Shown here: in pieces, positions 39,475 to 48,533 of the stretch | How the letters are laid out: every line of letters starts with the position of its first letter | Numbering within the stretch: position 1 is the stretch's first letter | Assembly: GCA_910575695.1 (NCBI GenBank) | Contig: CAJTGJ010000023.1 | Location: forward strand, 1 to 64,000 | Direction: 5' to 3' | Source: Oscillospiraceae bacterium | GTDB taxonomy: Bacteria; Bacillota; Clostridia; Oscillospirales; Oscillospiraceae | Length of the DNA stretch: 64,000 nucleotides | Program-made: the position numbers and the translations under genes | Notes under the pieces: model-generated | What the model saw: the letters and a program-made list of their open reading frames with translations, nothing else | Told to the model about the DNA's origin: nothing | The model's database searches: none

Positions 39475-40611
39475 ATGAACGCAAACGAAACCACGATTAT
39501 CCGCACTGTCCCCGCCGCCGGTGCCTTGCATAAGGTTCCCGGCTTTGACCCGCTCAGGCATTTGCAGCGGGTCACCAACGGCAACGGCGATCAGGTGCTC
39601 CAGCTGGGGCTTCCCTACAAGCGTCTCTGGTTCCGCCTGGCCTGTCCCAGCGGGAGGCTGCTGCTGAACCCGCTGCGGATCACCGATCAGATGGCGATCT
39701 TCGAGGCGCAGGTGTTCTTCCAGCGTGAGGACCCCACCCCGGCCAGCAGCTTTACCTCCACCAAGACAGCACAGGAGGCCAGAGGTTATATCCGCGCCGC
39801 CCAGGACGAGGCTCTGAGCATTGCGTTGGACAACGCCGGCTTTGGCATCCAGCTCTGCGATGTGACGCAGAGTGCGGATGGCGGCAAGACCGTCTCCGAA
39901 GCGGCTTGCCCGAAAGCCAATACAGCAGCCACCGTGCAGCCGCAGCGAAAGCCCCTGGAGGACACGGCTCCGGCTGTGGAGGGCATGAAACAGCCTGCCC
40001 CGGCACAGGGAGCGGGTAAAGCCGTAATGCCTGTCCCGGCGGCACAGCAGTCTGGCGGCGCCGCAGCTTCTGCTCATCCGCAAGAGGAGGTAGTGGAGCC
40101 TGCGTCCGCAGTTCAGCAGCTGCAGGAAGAACCCGCCCCCGCCGATACCGTCCCGGCCCATATGGAGGAGCCGGGCAAGGTCAGCGATCCGGTACGCGCA
40201 GAGCGCCAGCCGGAGGAAGTGGTTGAACCGCATCAGGAACCGGCAGGCCAGACTGTGCAGGAAAGTTCCCCCGTCAAGGTTTTGGATTTCCTTGCCAAAA
40301 CCGGGAGCGCACCTGCTCCTGACGAGGAAGCCGCATCTGCCGCACTCACCGAGACAGTGACTGCCAGTACGTCCCCGGCCTATACGGAGGATATGACTGT
40401 CGAGGAGATCGCCGCTCGAATGACGATGGAGGAGGCCCAGAAAATGGTCGTCACCTCCGGTCCCAACAAAGGCTGGACTTTAGCGCAGGTTGCGGAAAGG
40501 CGTCCTTCCAGCCTGAAGTTCTTTACGACGCCCTACTGCGAGGCCGCCAACATCTTTAAGGCCGCCGCCACCCTGATGCTGCAGGAAGTGAACCAGCAGA
40601 AGGCCGGATAA
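39475..40611 (+). CDS. possible ssDNA-annealing-like protein with disordered middle
   Basis: 378 aa, ATG 39475 with GAAGGGAG 8 bases upstream. Residues 30-125 form a folded domain (LQRVTNGNGDQVLQLGLPYK, then MAIFEAQVFFQRED and AQDEALSIALDNAGFGIQLC); the last motif resembles segments of phage Rad52/Sak-type annealing proteins. Residues 130-300 are Ala/Pro/Glu-rich and disordered. Residues 325-370 hold SGPNKGWTLAQVAERRPSSL, like the small KG..L..V...P..L box seen at exonuclease C-termini. Placed between a YqaJ/RecD2 pair and a sliding clamp, an annealing or loader role is plausible but unproven. Confidence 0.6.
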   Translation: MNANETTIIRTVPAAGALHKVPGFDPLRHLQRVTNGNGDQVLQLGLPYKRLWFRLACPSGRLLLNPLRITDQMAIFEAQVFFQREDPTPASSFTSTKTAQEARGYIRAAQDEALSIALDNAGFGIQLCDVTQSADGGKTVSEAACPKANTAATVQPQRKPLEDTAPAVEGMKQPAPAQGAGKAVMPVPAAQQSGGAAASAHPQEEVVEPASAVQQLQEEPAPADTVPAHMEEPGKVSDPVRAERQPEEVVEPHQEPAGQTVQESSPVKVLDFLAKTGSAPAPDEEAASAALTETVTASTSPAYTEDMTVEEIAARMTMEEAQKMVVTSGPNKGWTLAQVAERRPSSLKFFTTPYCEAANIFKAAATLMLQEVNQQKAG

Positions 40612-40626
40612 AGGCGGGAGGAGTTT

Positions 40627-41721
40627 ATGAAAAGCATTATCAATGCGGAGGAATTTTACGGTGCATTGAAAAAAGCGTTTCTTTCCTCCGCGAAAAAATC
40701 CAAAATCCCAGGCCTGATGAACGCCCAGATCTCATTTCAGGGAAACGAGTGCGTTGTCACCTGTACGGATTTTAACCAATGGTGTCAGGTAACCATTCCG
40801 GCCTGCGGCGATACATTCTCTTTCCAGCTTAAAAACACGAAACGCACTCTGACAATCTGCAATCACTATTCCGGTGATTTGAGCGTAGAGTACGCGGCCA
40901 CCGGGTGTGACAGTCAGCATGGCGCCCTTACCTTTCGGTGCGGCGGGAAAGCCTGCACGCAGGAAGCTGCGGAGGCGGATGACATCCTGAACCCGCCGGA
41001 AATCGAAGAGACGCATACCTATCAGGCGGACGCAGGCACTCTGTTTCAGAGATATAAAAGGATCAAGTACGCCTTATCTGACAACAGCGCGCGGCCTACC
41101 AGCCAATGCGTGCAGTTCCAGGACAGCCGCATGGTGGCGGTGGACGGATACCGTCTGGCGGTCAGCCGCGATCCTGCGCTCCAGGTGGAAGGCATCTTTT
41201 TTATCCCGCCCGGCGCAATGAATTTGCTCCCTGTTTTGGGGAATACATCCTGCACACTGCTGGTTGGGGAAAAGCACATCGCGTTTGCGGCCAACGGCGT
41301 CCGCATTGTGACCCGTATCCCCAAGGGGGATGGGCTGAATATAGACGCTGCTATACCGAAAGCGAGCCAGGAAGAGCACACCGTGAATGTTGATACATTC
41401 ATCCATGATCTGCAATATCTGAGCGAGTTTATCACAGCCCCGGAGAGTCAGGCTGTCCGTTTCGCTGAAAAAACCATGAGCCTGTCTACCCCTGTGGGTC
41501 AAGGCAGCGTGGCCCTGGAGCTGCAGCAGCCTTTGAAAACTGTCTGCGGTTTTAACGGACGGTATATGCTGGAGGGCTTAAAGCAGTTCAGCGCAAAGAA
41601 AGCGCACAGCATCACTATGGGTCTCTCCAGCCCTGTCGCCCCCATTGTTTTGACAGACGGCGATGGGGACCTGGCAATGGTTTTGCCCATGCGTCTAAAA
41701 GACGGCGCAAGCGCGGCCTGA
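40627..41721 (+). CDS. DNA sliding clamp (DnaN-like)
   Basis: 364 aa, ATG 40627 with GGAGGAG 5 bases upstream. Three repeated domains. The recognisable points are VAVDGYRLAVSRDPAL near 175 (domain 2, AVDGHRL box), FNGRYMLEGLKQFSA near 312 (domain 3) and the end IVLTDGDGDLAMVLPMRL, equal to the beta-clamp C-terminus PMRL. It tethers polymerase and other factors to DNA. An element-encoded clamp lets the element control its own replisome or bypass host regulation. Upstream domain 1 is diverged from host DnaN. Confidence 0.82.
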   Translation: MKSIINAEEFYGALKKAFLSSAKKSKIPGLMNAQISFQGNECVVTCTDFNQWCQVTIPACGDTFSFQLKNTKRTLTICNHYSGDLSVEYAATGCDSQHGALTFRCGGKACTQEAAEADDILNPPEIEETHTYQADAGTLFQRYKRIKYALSDNSARPTSQCVQFQDSRMVAVDGYRLAVSRDPALQVEGIFFIPPGAMNLLPVLGNTSCTLLVGEKHIAFAANGVRIVTRIPKGDGLNIDAAIPKASQEEHTVNVDTFIHDLQYLSEFITAPESQAVRFAEKTMSLSTPVGQGSVALELQQPLKTVCGFNGRYMLEGLKQFSAKKAHSITMGLSSPVAPIVLTDGDGDLAMVLPMRLKDGASAA

Positions 41722-41776
41722 CCATACGATGCTCCCTGTTCCATACCGGTCCCTTTTATAAAATGCGAAGAAAGGA

Positions 41777-43480
41777 GTGAGCCACATCTATTCGTCGGAT
41801 TTCCCGTTTACCATCATGGATGTGGTCTCCCTTCTCCGTCTGCCAATCAGGCGGAGAGGGGCGGGCCATGTTTATACTGACTGCCCGTTCTGCGGCGACC
41901 GCCGCGGCAAGCTGGGTATCAGCCCGGAGAAAAATGTATGGCGCTGTAACTACTGCGGCGAGGGCGGCGGTATGCTTACCCTCTATGCCCAAATATACGG
42001 TATCAGCAATTCTGAGGCGTACCATGAAATATGGGATGCCCTGGCGACAGACGGTTTCGCGCAGGCATATGAGGCGCCCGCAAAGGCATCCTCTGCTTCT
42101 GCCGCGGAATCTACCCAGGCAGACAGGGCCAGTGCGGAGACGCTTCACGAAACATACTCTGCGCTTTTGTCAATGCTGATGCTGAACAGCGCCCACCGGG
42201 AGCATCTGCGCACAGCACGGGGACTGACGGATGAACAGATCGAGAGCTTCGGTTTCAAAAGCACGCCGTCCTCCCGTATGTGCCGAACCCTGACGGAACG
42301 CCTGATGAAACAAGGCCGCACGATAAAGGGTGTACCTGGCTTTTTTGTCAACGACTATGGTAAGTGGACGGTCAAATTCTATGAGCGCACATCCGGCATC
42401 ATCATCCCTATCCGGGAGATCGACGGTCTGATCCACGGGTTACAGATTCGTCTGGACAACCCTATCAAGGATAAGGATGATCCCCCGGAGAAAACAGGGA
42501 CGAAATATCTTCCGCTGTCGTCTACCGGCAAAAGCATGGGTTCCAGTGCGGGCAGCCCCGTCCATTTTGTGGGAGACCCGTATGCCCGTGCAGTTTATGT
42601 GACAGAGGGCGCATTGAAAGCGGATATTTGTCATGCTCTGACGGGCAGGACATTTGCCGCGACCATTGGAGCGAACAATGTGGCTGCTCTGGACGGCCTT
42701 TTCGCCCTTCTGAAGAAAAATGGAGCCCAGCAAATCGTAGAAGCGGACGATATGGACAAGTTTTATAACAAGATGGTACATAGCGGCGCAATGAAAATCC
42801 ACCGGACGGCAGAGAAAAACGGCCTGCTGTGCCACCAGCTGGTCTGGAATCCAAACTACAAGGGGATGGATGACTGGCTGTTGGCGCGGCGGCGCAAGAA
42901 AAACACAAATGAGGTGACAATGCGAATGAATTTCAAAGAGATGTACCTGCACGGCCTGTGCGACCTTCGATATATGGAGGACTGTACGGAGCAGTGGCAC
43001 AACAACCCGGACGTCAGCGTCGGTCTGCGGGAATACCTGGGCCTGACGGAGCATGAATATGAGGTCTATTTGCAAGGCGATGTCAGCGTTTCTTTTGAGG
43101 CTCTGATGAACAGCCAGCGTCAGGAACGGAATTTCCGTATCTATCAGCTCGATCTCAGCGGCGACAGGGTAATCCCATTTGCTTTCCAGGGTATTGAGAA
43201 AATGCGGGCCGCCGGCTATGACCAGCCGCCTGCCTCTGAATACCGCCTGATTTACGATGGCTATTTTATGGCGCCGTTGGATCAAACAAACGCAGAGGTT
43301 TTGGAACGTGTTTTCGCCTGTTTCAATGACAACCTGCCCGAGGGCTACCATGGCCGCAGCGTATCCATGTCGGATGTCATTGAGCTATACGACAAAAACG
43401 ACCGCAGGTATTTTTACTGCGATCATATCGGATTCGCTCCCGTACAGTTTTCGCCCATGCTGGCAAAGCGCGGCGGATGA
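41777..43480 (+). CDS. CHC2-type DNA primase fused to a YodL-like domain
   Basis: 567 aa. GTG 41777 is taken as start although the ribosome site overlaps it; ATG 41816 is an alternative. Zinc-binding CPFCGDRRGKLGIS near 35 and WRCNYCGEGGGMLTLYAQI near 55, then DNA primase core with Toprim-like VYVTEGALKADICHALTGR near 273 and the metal-site region IVEADDMDKFYNKM near 320. Residues 490-567 match the YodL domain (GYHGRSVSMSDVIELYDK, FYCDHIGF). It would make primers for element replication. The fused YodL domain is common in clostridial ICE proteins; role unknown. Its stop overlaps the next gene. Confidence 0.86.
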   Translation: MSHIYSSDFPFTIMDVVSLLRLPIRRRGAGHVYTDCPFCGDRRGKLGISPEKNVWRCNYCGEGGGMLTLYAQIYGISNSEAYHEIWDALATDGFAQAYEAPAKASSASAAESTQADRASAETLHETYSALLSMLMLNSAHREHLRTARGLTDEQIESFGFKSTPSSRMCRTLTERLMKQGRTIKGVPGFFVNDYGKWTVKFYERTSGIIIPIREIDGLIHGLQIRLDNPIKDKDDPPEKTGTKYLPLSSTGKSMGSSAGSPVHFVGDPYARAVYVTEGALKADICHALTGRTFAATIGANNVAALDGLFALLKKNGAQQIVEADDMDKFYNKMVHSGAMKIHRTAEKNGLLCHQLVWNPNYKGMDDWLLARRRKKNTNEVTMRMNFKEMYLHGLCDLRYMEDCTEQWHNNPDVSVGLREYLGLTEHEYEVYLQGDVSVSFEALMNSQRQERNFRIYQLDLSGDRVIPFAFQGIEKMRAAGYDQPPASEYRLIYDGYFMAPLDQTNAEVLERVFACFNDNLPEGYHGRSVSMSDVIELYDKNDRRYFYCDHIGFAPVQFSPMLAKRGG

Positions 43481-43728
43481 CACAGGATGAAAAACTAAGG
43501 GAGTTGTCTGCTTTCTGCCGCAATTTGGGTGCAGAGGTTCGCTATCACCCGGAATATGGTCATTTTACGGCAATGCTCTGGGAAGAAGATCAATGGAGCG
43601 AAGCACAGGCACGCTCCATCCAGGAAGAAATACGACAGTTGACCACCAGCTATCCGGGACTGGTGTGCTATTGCTTCGACGCTTTCAGCACATTGGTTTA
43701 TACGGTATCGGAACGGCGGTCGGGCTGA
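43477..43728 (+). CDS. small conserved element protein
   Basis: 83 aa, coupled to the primase by ATGA. LSAFCRNLGAEVRYHPEYGH, then FTAMLWEEDQWSEAQARSIQ and a C-terminal strand LVCYCFDAFSTLVYT. Compact alpha/beta protein with Trp and Cys. No family recognised. Confidence 0.6.
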   Translation: MTQDEKLRELSAFCRNLGAEVRYHPEYGHFTAMLWEEDQWSEAQARSIQEEIRQLTTSYPGLVCYCFDAFSTLVYTVSERRSG

Positions 43729-43747
43729 AAAGAAGGAGAGAGAAACC

Positions 43748-43954
43748 ATGAAATTACTGCTCACATATGTTGGGAGCGACAGTTGGGACAGGCCGGTTTA
43801 TCAGGACAGCGACGGCACGCTGTACGTCGATGTTGACCCGCGAGAGGGCTGGCAGCCGCATATCTGTACCAAATGCAACAACGAGTTTGACGGGGAACCG
43901 GACTGCCCGGTATCCGCCGGGATCGAATTTGCTCCATGCAGGGTCGTCTGGTAA
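43748..43954 (+). CDS. small protein with a two-cysteine zinc-like knuckle
   Basis: 68 aa, ATG 43748 with GAAGGAGAGAG upstream. KLLLTYVGSDSWDRPVYQDS, then LYVDVDPREGWQPHICTKCN with further Cys at CPVS and APCRVVW. The DSWDRPVY box is recurrent in clostridial ICE small proteins. Four cysteines could bind zinc. Unknown function. Confidence 0.6.
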   Translation: MKLLLTYVGSDSWDRPVYQDSDGTLYVDVDPREGWQPHICTKCNNEFDGEPDCPVSAGIEFAPCRVVW

Positions 43955-43965
43955 AGGGGCGGCCC

Positions 43966-44187
43966 ATGAACACATTGTTTGATATTTCGTTCCTGTTGCG
44001 GGAGACGAAAGAAATCCTCCATGTTCTCCTGCCGTTTCTCCCGAGACATGGGGACCAAATTGAACTCAATGGAATTGTCTACATTGTCATAAAGACCATG
44101 TATGACCTCTCGGCTTATCAGTGCGGTTGTACCTCAGCCATTCCTGCGAAGATCTTTGTTCGACGGAAAACTGACAACGATTTCTAA
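43966..44187 (+). CDS. small protein of unknown function
   Basis: 73 aa, ATG 43966 with AAAGGGGCGG upstream. Leucine-rich helix FDISFLLRETKEILHVLLPF, then a beta part QIELNGIVYIVIKTMYD. It lies 12 bases after the previous stop and before pcfK-like. No family recognised. Confidence 0.5.
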   Translation: MNTLFDISFLLRETKEILHVLLPFLPRHGDQIELNGIVYIVIKTMYDLSAYQCGCTSAIPAKIFVRRKTDNDF

Positions 44188-44216
44188 ATCTAATAAAGAA
44201 AAAGGAGATTACGACA

Positions 44217-45110
44217 ATGGGCGTATTTTCTGAGCTTGATATGGAACGTGACAATTTTCATTCCCAGCAGGACGCACCCGCCGGTTTCTCTATGGAGGAA
44301 GAGCCGGTTTCTTTGGAACCCCAGGCTGTCCAAATGCAAGTATCGCCGGTGGAACAGCCTGCGGCGGTTGACACTGTATCGGAAGCACCCGCTGATGCCA
44401 CCGGCAATGAGGGTATTGGAACCGATGCCAAGGAAGTGCCGGAGAAAACAGCTGAAACCGCAGAGACTGAGGATGCCAAGCGTAAGGCCCATGAGGAGGC
44501 TGAATCTAAGCGTAAAGCCGAATTTGACGCCAAACAGGCGGCAAAAAATGCAGCTATGCAGGAACAGCTCGCCAAATTGGCCGCTATGAGTGACGAGGAG
44601 GTACTGGCAGCCTCCATGCAGCGGGTCAGCGAGGACACCGAAAAGCTGACCCGGCGCAACATGAAGGAGTGTGTGGCTGAGCATATCCAGACCAAGTGCC
44701 TAGAAGATCCGGCTTTTGCCCGACTGACCATGCACCCGAAGAAGAGCATGATTCACTGTTTCCAGTACATCAGCCGGAAGGCATGGGAGTATGTCCAGGA
44801 CGAGTTGAAGGCCAACGGCATCAAGCCCGGCCCCGGCCAGCAGGCCTACGGATGCGATGTTCCCGACGGCTTGTGCTATCAGTGGGCGGAGGACTATTTC
44901 CGCGACCCGGATGCTAAAGAAGATCATGAGGACGAGGAAAAGTTTGTTCCGAAGCCTTACACCGGCAGCACGTCTAAGTCCAAAACAACAGGCAAAAAGG
45001 ACAAGGGCACGAAAAAGGCGGAGAAGAAAACCTCTGAAGCGCCCAAACCTGAGCCTGAACCGAAGCCCAAGGATAACGAAGGGCAGATGAGCCTGCTGGA
45101 AGTGGCCTGA
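44217..45110 (+). CDS. PcfK-like protein
   Basis: 297 aa, ATG 44217 with AAAGGAG upstream. Residues 1-115 are acidic then Lys/Ala/Glu-rich (a long charged helix, KAEFDAKQAAKNAAMQ). Residues 120-235 are the PcfK-like domain: MKECVAEHIQTKCLEDPAFA, HPKKSMIHCFQYISRKAWEY and GYGCDVPDG-like YGCDVPDGLCYQWAEDYF. The tail is basic and acidic, ending GQMSLLEVA. PcfK homologues lie in the replication/transfer region of pCF10-like plasmids and ICEs, next to PcfJ. Exact function unknown; probably DNA processing. Confidence 0.85.
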   Translation: MGVFSELDMERDNFHSQQDAPAGFSMEEEPVSLEPQAVQMQVSPVEQPAAVDTVSEAPADATGNEGIGTDAKEVPEKTAETAETEDAKRKAHEEAESKRKAEFDAKQAAKNAAMQEQLAKLAAMSDEEVLAASMQRVSEDTEKLTRRNMKECVAEHIQTKCLEDPAFARLTMHPKKSMIHCFQYISRKAWEYVQDELKANGIKPGPGQQAYGCDVPDGLCYQWAEDYFRDPDAKEDHEDEEKFVPKPYTGSTSKSKTTGKKDKGTKKAEKKTSEAPKPEPEPKPKDNEGQMSLLEVA

Positions 45111-45652
45111 TGATTGCGTACAAAGGATTTGAACAAGGCCTGATTTGCAGAGAATATCAGTTCCACATGGGCTTGAATGTGACAGATAAGGCCAACTGTG
45201 CCCAAAATGGGTTCCATTGTGCGGAGAATCCGCTGGACTGCCTAAGCTATTACCCCAATATGGAGCAATCTGTATATTATCTGGTAATTGCCGGCGGGGA
45301 CGTGGATGAGGATAACTGCGATTCCAAGATTTCCTGCACGGAACTGACAATCGTCAAGCAGTTGAGCAAACCTGATTTTTTTCTCCACGCCCTTGCCTAT
45401 ATGGTGGATCATCCAAGCAGGCAGTGGAATCTTCATGTTCACAGCAACTTTGCGGAAGCGAACTCCGGCTTTGCGGTAGTTCGCGGGATAGATCCTGTCG
45501 CCAAAGGCGGTCTGGGGGCTATCCTGGCTTTTGCCAAAGAGTCCGCAGACGGCAGAAATATCATACAGGTTGCGTTGGCACAGGTGGACGGCAAAAAAGT
45601 AATGCCGGACATCTGGTATGGCGTTGATCTGAAACAAAGGGAGGCGGCATAA
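45110..45652 (+). CDS. DUF7666-like protein
   Basis: 180 aa, coupled to pcfK (stop and ATG overlap). IAYKGFEQGLICREYQFHMG at the start, NGFHCAENPLDCLSYY near 34 and a middle LHVHSNFAEANSGFAVVRGI with C-terminal AQVDGKKVMPDIWYGVD. The GF.C..NP.D.L.YY box is characteristic of small proteins beside PcfJ in clostridial elements (DUF7666 as I recall). It resembles an ADP-ribosyl- or nucleotide-binding fold only loosely. Unknown function. Confidence 0.65.
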   Translation: MIAYKGFEQGLICREYQFHMGLNVTDKANCAQNGFHCAENPLDCLSYYPNMEQSVYYLVIAGGDVDEDNCDSKISCTELTIVKQLSKPDFFLHALAYMVDHPSRQWNLHVHSNFAEANSGFAVVRGIDPVAKGGLGAILAFAKESADGRNIIQVALAQVDGKKVMPDIWYGVDLKQREAA

Positions 45653-45654
45653 CC

Positions 45655-47826
45655 ATGCTCAAAAAAGAGCTGCTGCAAATGCGCTCGTTGAAAGCTACAC
45701 AAAAGATGATGCGGCTGGCGGAGAACGATACTCCTGTCAAGGTAAAACGGGAATATTGGCCCGGACATGTCTATGAAGAAGAACACCGTCAGTATGGCCT
45801 TTATATGCGGTGCGTAGTACAGAACAATATTCTGAAGGTCGCTTTTTTCCTCCCGGACGCTATGCGTCTGGGAGGGCGCCGGCCTGCTTACGAACTCTAT
45901 ATCGACCGTGAAAACGACAGGTTCATCACATTTGACTGCGCCAACCACAAATGGCTGGAATCAAAAGTAGATCGCATCAACTGGCCCAGCTGTCATTACC
46001 ACTGTGACAAGAAATGGATTTCCGATTCTGATGACAACATCATCAAGCAGTACCTCGGAACTGACAGCGGATACGACGGAATCCTCTCCTATCAACTGCA
46101 GATCCGTGAAAAGGAACTGGCGGCGCGTCATAAAAAAGAAACTGACCAATGGGATGCTGATTTGCTCCAGATTCCTCCTGTTCCAAAGGATTGGGAACGC
46201 TGGGTGAGTAAAGTCGGCATCCAGGAAAATTTTATCTTTTACCGTTATGACAAGAGGGGCACGCATACAGGATATTGCTCCTTCTGTGATAAAGAAGTCC
46301 CCATCAAACGTCCTTACTACAATAAAGTAGGACATTGCCCTTGCTGCCGGCACAAAGTTGTCTATAAGTCCATTGGAAAATTCGGTCGGCTCTGGACAAA
46401 TGATGCGTATATGTACCTAATCCAGCGTTGTAAAGACGGCTTCGTGATCCGAGAGTTCATGGGACAGCGGTTCTATTCCAAAGAAACGTATCAGACCCCC
46501 GAGCTGTCCATACGGGAAATTCGCAGGGCAATCTATACTCCTGATGCAAAACCGCTTCGGGCCTATTGCTGGGGGCGCTATAAGCTGCACACACTCCGGT
46601 GGATACCAACAGGGCTCTGCGTACCGTTCCGCTCCTATTATTACAGTGACCAATCTGGCCGCGTTTATGGTAAAACGATTCCCAGCCTTTCCAAGCTGGA
46701 GTTGAGCCGCACGGGGCTGCCTGAAATAGCAATCGGGTCGGTTATCGATCCGGAACATTATCTTGCTGTCTTTCGGGAAATCCCTCTGTTGGAAAAACTG
46801 GTAAAAGCAAGGCTGCCCCGGCTGGCTGGTGAATGCGTTTCTGACTACCATGAATTCCAACAACGGTTCGGTGCCTCCAAAGCAACCAGCCTGACGGGAA
46901 TCATGGGCATCGATCAGCAGGAGTTAAAACGGCTTCGCGCCCAAAACGGCGGTCTTCGTTTTCTGGACTGGCTTCGCTACGAAAAGGCGGCGAAAACCCA
47001 GGTTCCCGATGATGTCGCGGCGTGGTTCTGTGCGGAAAAAATCACCGTGAATGATTTGAAATTCATCCACGGCAAAATGAGCCTTACCCAAATCCGCAAC
47101 TACATCCGGCGGCAGATGTCGGAAACCGGCATGACCAGCGATGAGGTATTGAATACCTGGGCGGATTACCTCTCCATGGCAAAGCGGTTTGGCATGGATA
47201 CAGATGATGCCATCATATATCGTGTTCGCAAGCTGAAAAAGCGGCACGATGAGCTGGCGCGTAGAGGAGCCGGAAAGCCTGTTGTCCTCCGCGCCGGAAA
47301 GCTGCTGCTGCAATTCCCCCATGTGGAAGAGATCATGCAGTCGGTCAAAGAGAAGTTCGAGTACGCCGGAAAAGAGTACAAGATTGTTGCGCCGACCTGT
47401 GTTGAGGATATCCTGTTAGAGGGAGATACGCTCCATCACTGCATGTCCAGCGCTGTCCGCTATTGGGATCGGATGGAGCAGCGGGAGAGTTATATCCTAT
47501 TTCTGCGAAAGGTAAACGCTCCTGACAAGCCTTACTACACATTGGAGGTAGAACCCAACGGTACGGTTCGGCAGCTCCGAACGTATTATGACCGGCAAAA
47601 TGAGAAGGACATCAAAGCAGCCCGCTCCTTTTTGCGGTCATGGCAGAAAATTGTAGCCAAACGGCTCAATGAGGAAGACCATAAGTTGGCGAGGGCCAGC
47701 AAGGTTCTGCGGGAACAGGAATTCATCCAGATGCGAAACGACCAGATTATCATCCATACAGGGGATCTGGCCGGAAAGCTGCTGGTGGATGTCCTTACCG
47801 CAGATTTGATGGAAGCAGCGGCATAG
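45655..47826 (+). CDS. PcfJ-like protein
   Basis: 723 aa, ATG 45655 two bases after the previous stop. Zinc knuckles CSFCDKEVPI near 207 and CPCCRHKVVYK near 230, a long helical middle, and the PcfJ domain at ~575-690: VAPTCVEDILLEGDTLHHCM, YILFLRKVNAPDKPYYTLEV and VRQLRTYYDRQNE. The HHC and Y.TLEV boxes are diagnostic. PcfJ is found in pCF10 and in many Firmicutes ICEs with PcfK. Its biochemical role is not known; the conserved His-Cys and acidic residues suggest an enzyme. Confidence 0.9.
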   Translation: MLKKELLQMRSLKATQKMMRLAENDTPVKVKREYWPGHVYEEEHRQYGLYMRCVVQNNILKVAFFLPDAMRLGGRRPAYELYIDRENDRFITFDCANHKWLESKVDRINWPSCHYHCDKKWISDSDDNIIKQYLGTDSGYDGILSYQLQIREKELAARHKKETDQWDADLLQIPPVPKDWERWVSKVGIQENFIFYRYDKRGTHTGYCSFCDKEVPIKRPYYNKVGHCPCCRHKVVYKSIGKFGRLWTNDAYMYLIQRCKDGFVIREFMGQRFYSKETYQTPELSIREIRRAIYTPDAKPLRAYCWGRYKLHTLRWIPTGLCVPFRSYYYSDQSGRVYGKTIPSLSKLELSRTGLPEIAIGSVIDPEHYLAVFREIPLLEKLVKARLPRLAGECVSDYHEFQQRFGASKATSLTGIMGIDQQELKRLRAQNGGLRFLDWLRYEKAAKTQVPDDVAAWFCAEKITVNDLKFIHGKMSLTQIRNYIRRQMSETGMTSDEVLNTWADYLSMAKRFGMDTDDAIIYRVRKLKKRHDELARRGAGKPVVLRAGKLLLQFPHVEEIMQSVKEKFEYAGKEYKIVAPTCVEDILLEGDTLHHCMSSAVRYWDRMEQRESYILFLRKVNAPDKPYYTLEVEPNGTVRQLRTYYDRQNEKDIKAARSFLRSWQKIVAKRLNEEDHKLARASKVLREQEFIQMRNDQIIIHTGDLAGKLLVDVLTADLMEAAA

Positions 47827-47840
47827 CCGCAATATTAACA

Positions 47841-47877
47841 AGCAGGGTGGGCAGAACTGTCCACCCTGCTCAATTTT
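47841..47877 (+). terminator. terminator-like hairpin after pcfJ
   Basis: AGCAGGGTGG (47841-47850) pairs exactly with CCACCCTGCT (47861-47870), followed by CAATTTT. Confidence 0.55.
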
Positions 47878-47895
47878 AAGAAGGAGATGTTTAAA

Positions 47896-48243
47896 ATGAC
47901 AGTATCCCAGCGTAACGACCTTGTAGAGCAGTATCTTTGGTGTATCGACAGCGTGATTTGGCAAAACCAGACGCTGATCGTCGGAGCGCACCTTGACCGG
48001 GAGGACGTGTACCAATCCCTGGCCGTGCGTCTTATCCAGGCCGTGAGACGGTTTAACCCTGATAAGGGCAGGAGTCTGAAAGGCTATATCTTTGACCAGC
48101 TGAAATATGAGCTGCTTTCCTGCAGCGGGCCGCAGGCAAAGTATGGCTTCATGGATGCGCCGTACCATTTGCGTGATGCGGTAGTTTCCATGGACTCTTT
48201 GGCGGAGGACGACCCGTACTGGGAGAGACGGATTGCGGCTTGA
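47896..48243 (+). CDS. sigma region-2-like protein
   Basis: 115 aa, ATG 47896 with AAGGAGATG upstream. Residues 30-75 (DREDVYQSLAVRLIQAVRRF, NPDKGRSLKGYIFDQLKYEL) match sigma-70 region 2.1-2.4, which contacts core RNA polymerase and the -10 box. No region 4 follows. It may be a truncated sigma-like activator or a small replication regulator. A second sigma-like protein lies in the other element at 4508. Confidence 0.65.
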   Translation: MTVSQRNDLVEQYLWCIDSVIWQNQTLIVGAHLDREDVYQSLAVRLIQAVRRFNPDKGRSLKGYIFDQLKYELLSCSGPQAKYGFMDAPYHLRDAVVSMDSLAEDDPYWERRIAA

Positions 48244-48258
48244 CGGAAAGGTACAGAT

Positions 48259-48351
48259 ATGGAACGAATTACTGTCCAGCAAACGTGTTCTCTGATTATC
48301 GGACGAGACGAGATTTATGTTGGAGGCCAATATGGGCCCAAAGGAGACTGA
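48259..48351 (+). CDS. possible 30-aa protein
   Basis: ATG 48259 has GGAAAGG 8 bases upstream and the frame reads MERITVQQTCSLIIGRDEIY then VGGQYGPKGD. Its 3' end contains the AAAGGAG that may serve the next gene. Short, but ribosome site and position between coupled genes support it. Confidence 0.4.
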   Translation: MERITVQQTCSLIIGRDEIYVGGQYGPKGD

Positions 48352-48359
48352 ATATAGGT

Positions 48360-48533
48360 ATGGGTACATGCAAACATATGAAGACAGTTGAGGACATTGC
48401 AAAAGACATCAATCGACAATATAACATTCAGCTTGACTATGAATACATAGAGCGAATTAAAAGGCTCATTTGCAGTTCGCTTTGTCATGGCATTTGCGAT
48501 CCTAAAAACATTGTGCAAAGGAACCACCAATGA
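48360..48533 (+). CDS. small conserved protein
   Basis: 57 aa from ATG 48360 (ATG 48378 is an alternative; AAAGGAG lies 13 bases upstream). KTVEDIAKDINRQYNIQLDY, then IERIKRLICSSLCHGICD. Two helices with conserved Cys; looks like a small DNA- or protein-binding domain. An open frame continues upstream to 48240 but has no ribosome site. Followed by an ATGA-coupled small gene. Confidence 0.5.
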   Translation: MGTCKHMKTVEDIAKDINRQYNIQLDYEYIERIKRLICSSLCHGICDPKNIVQRNHQ

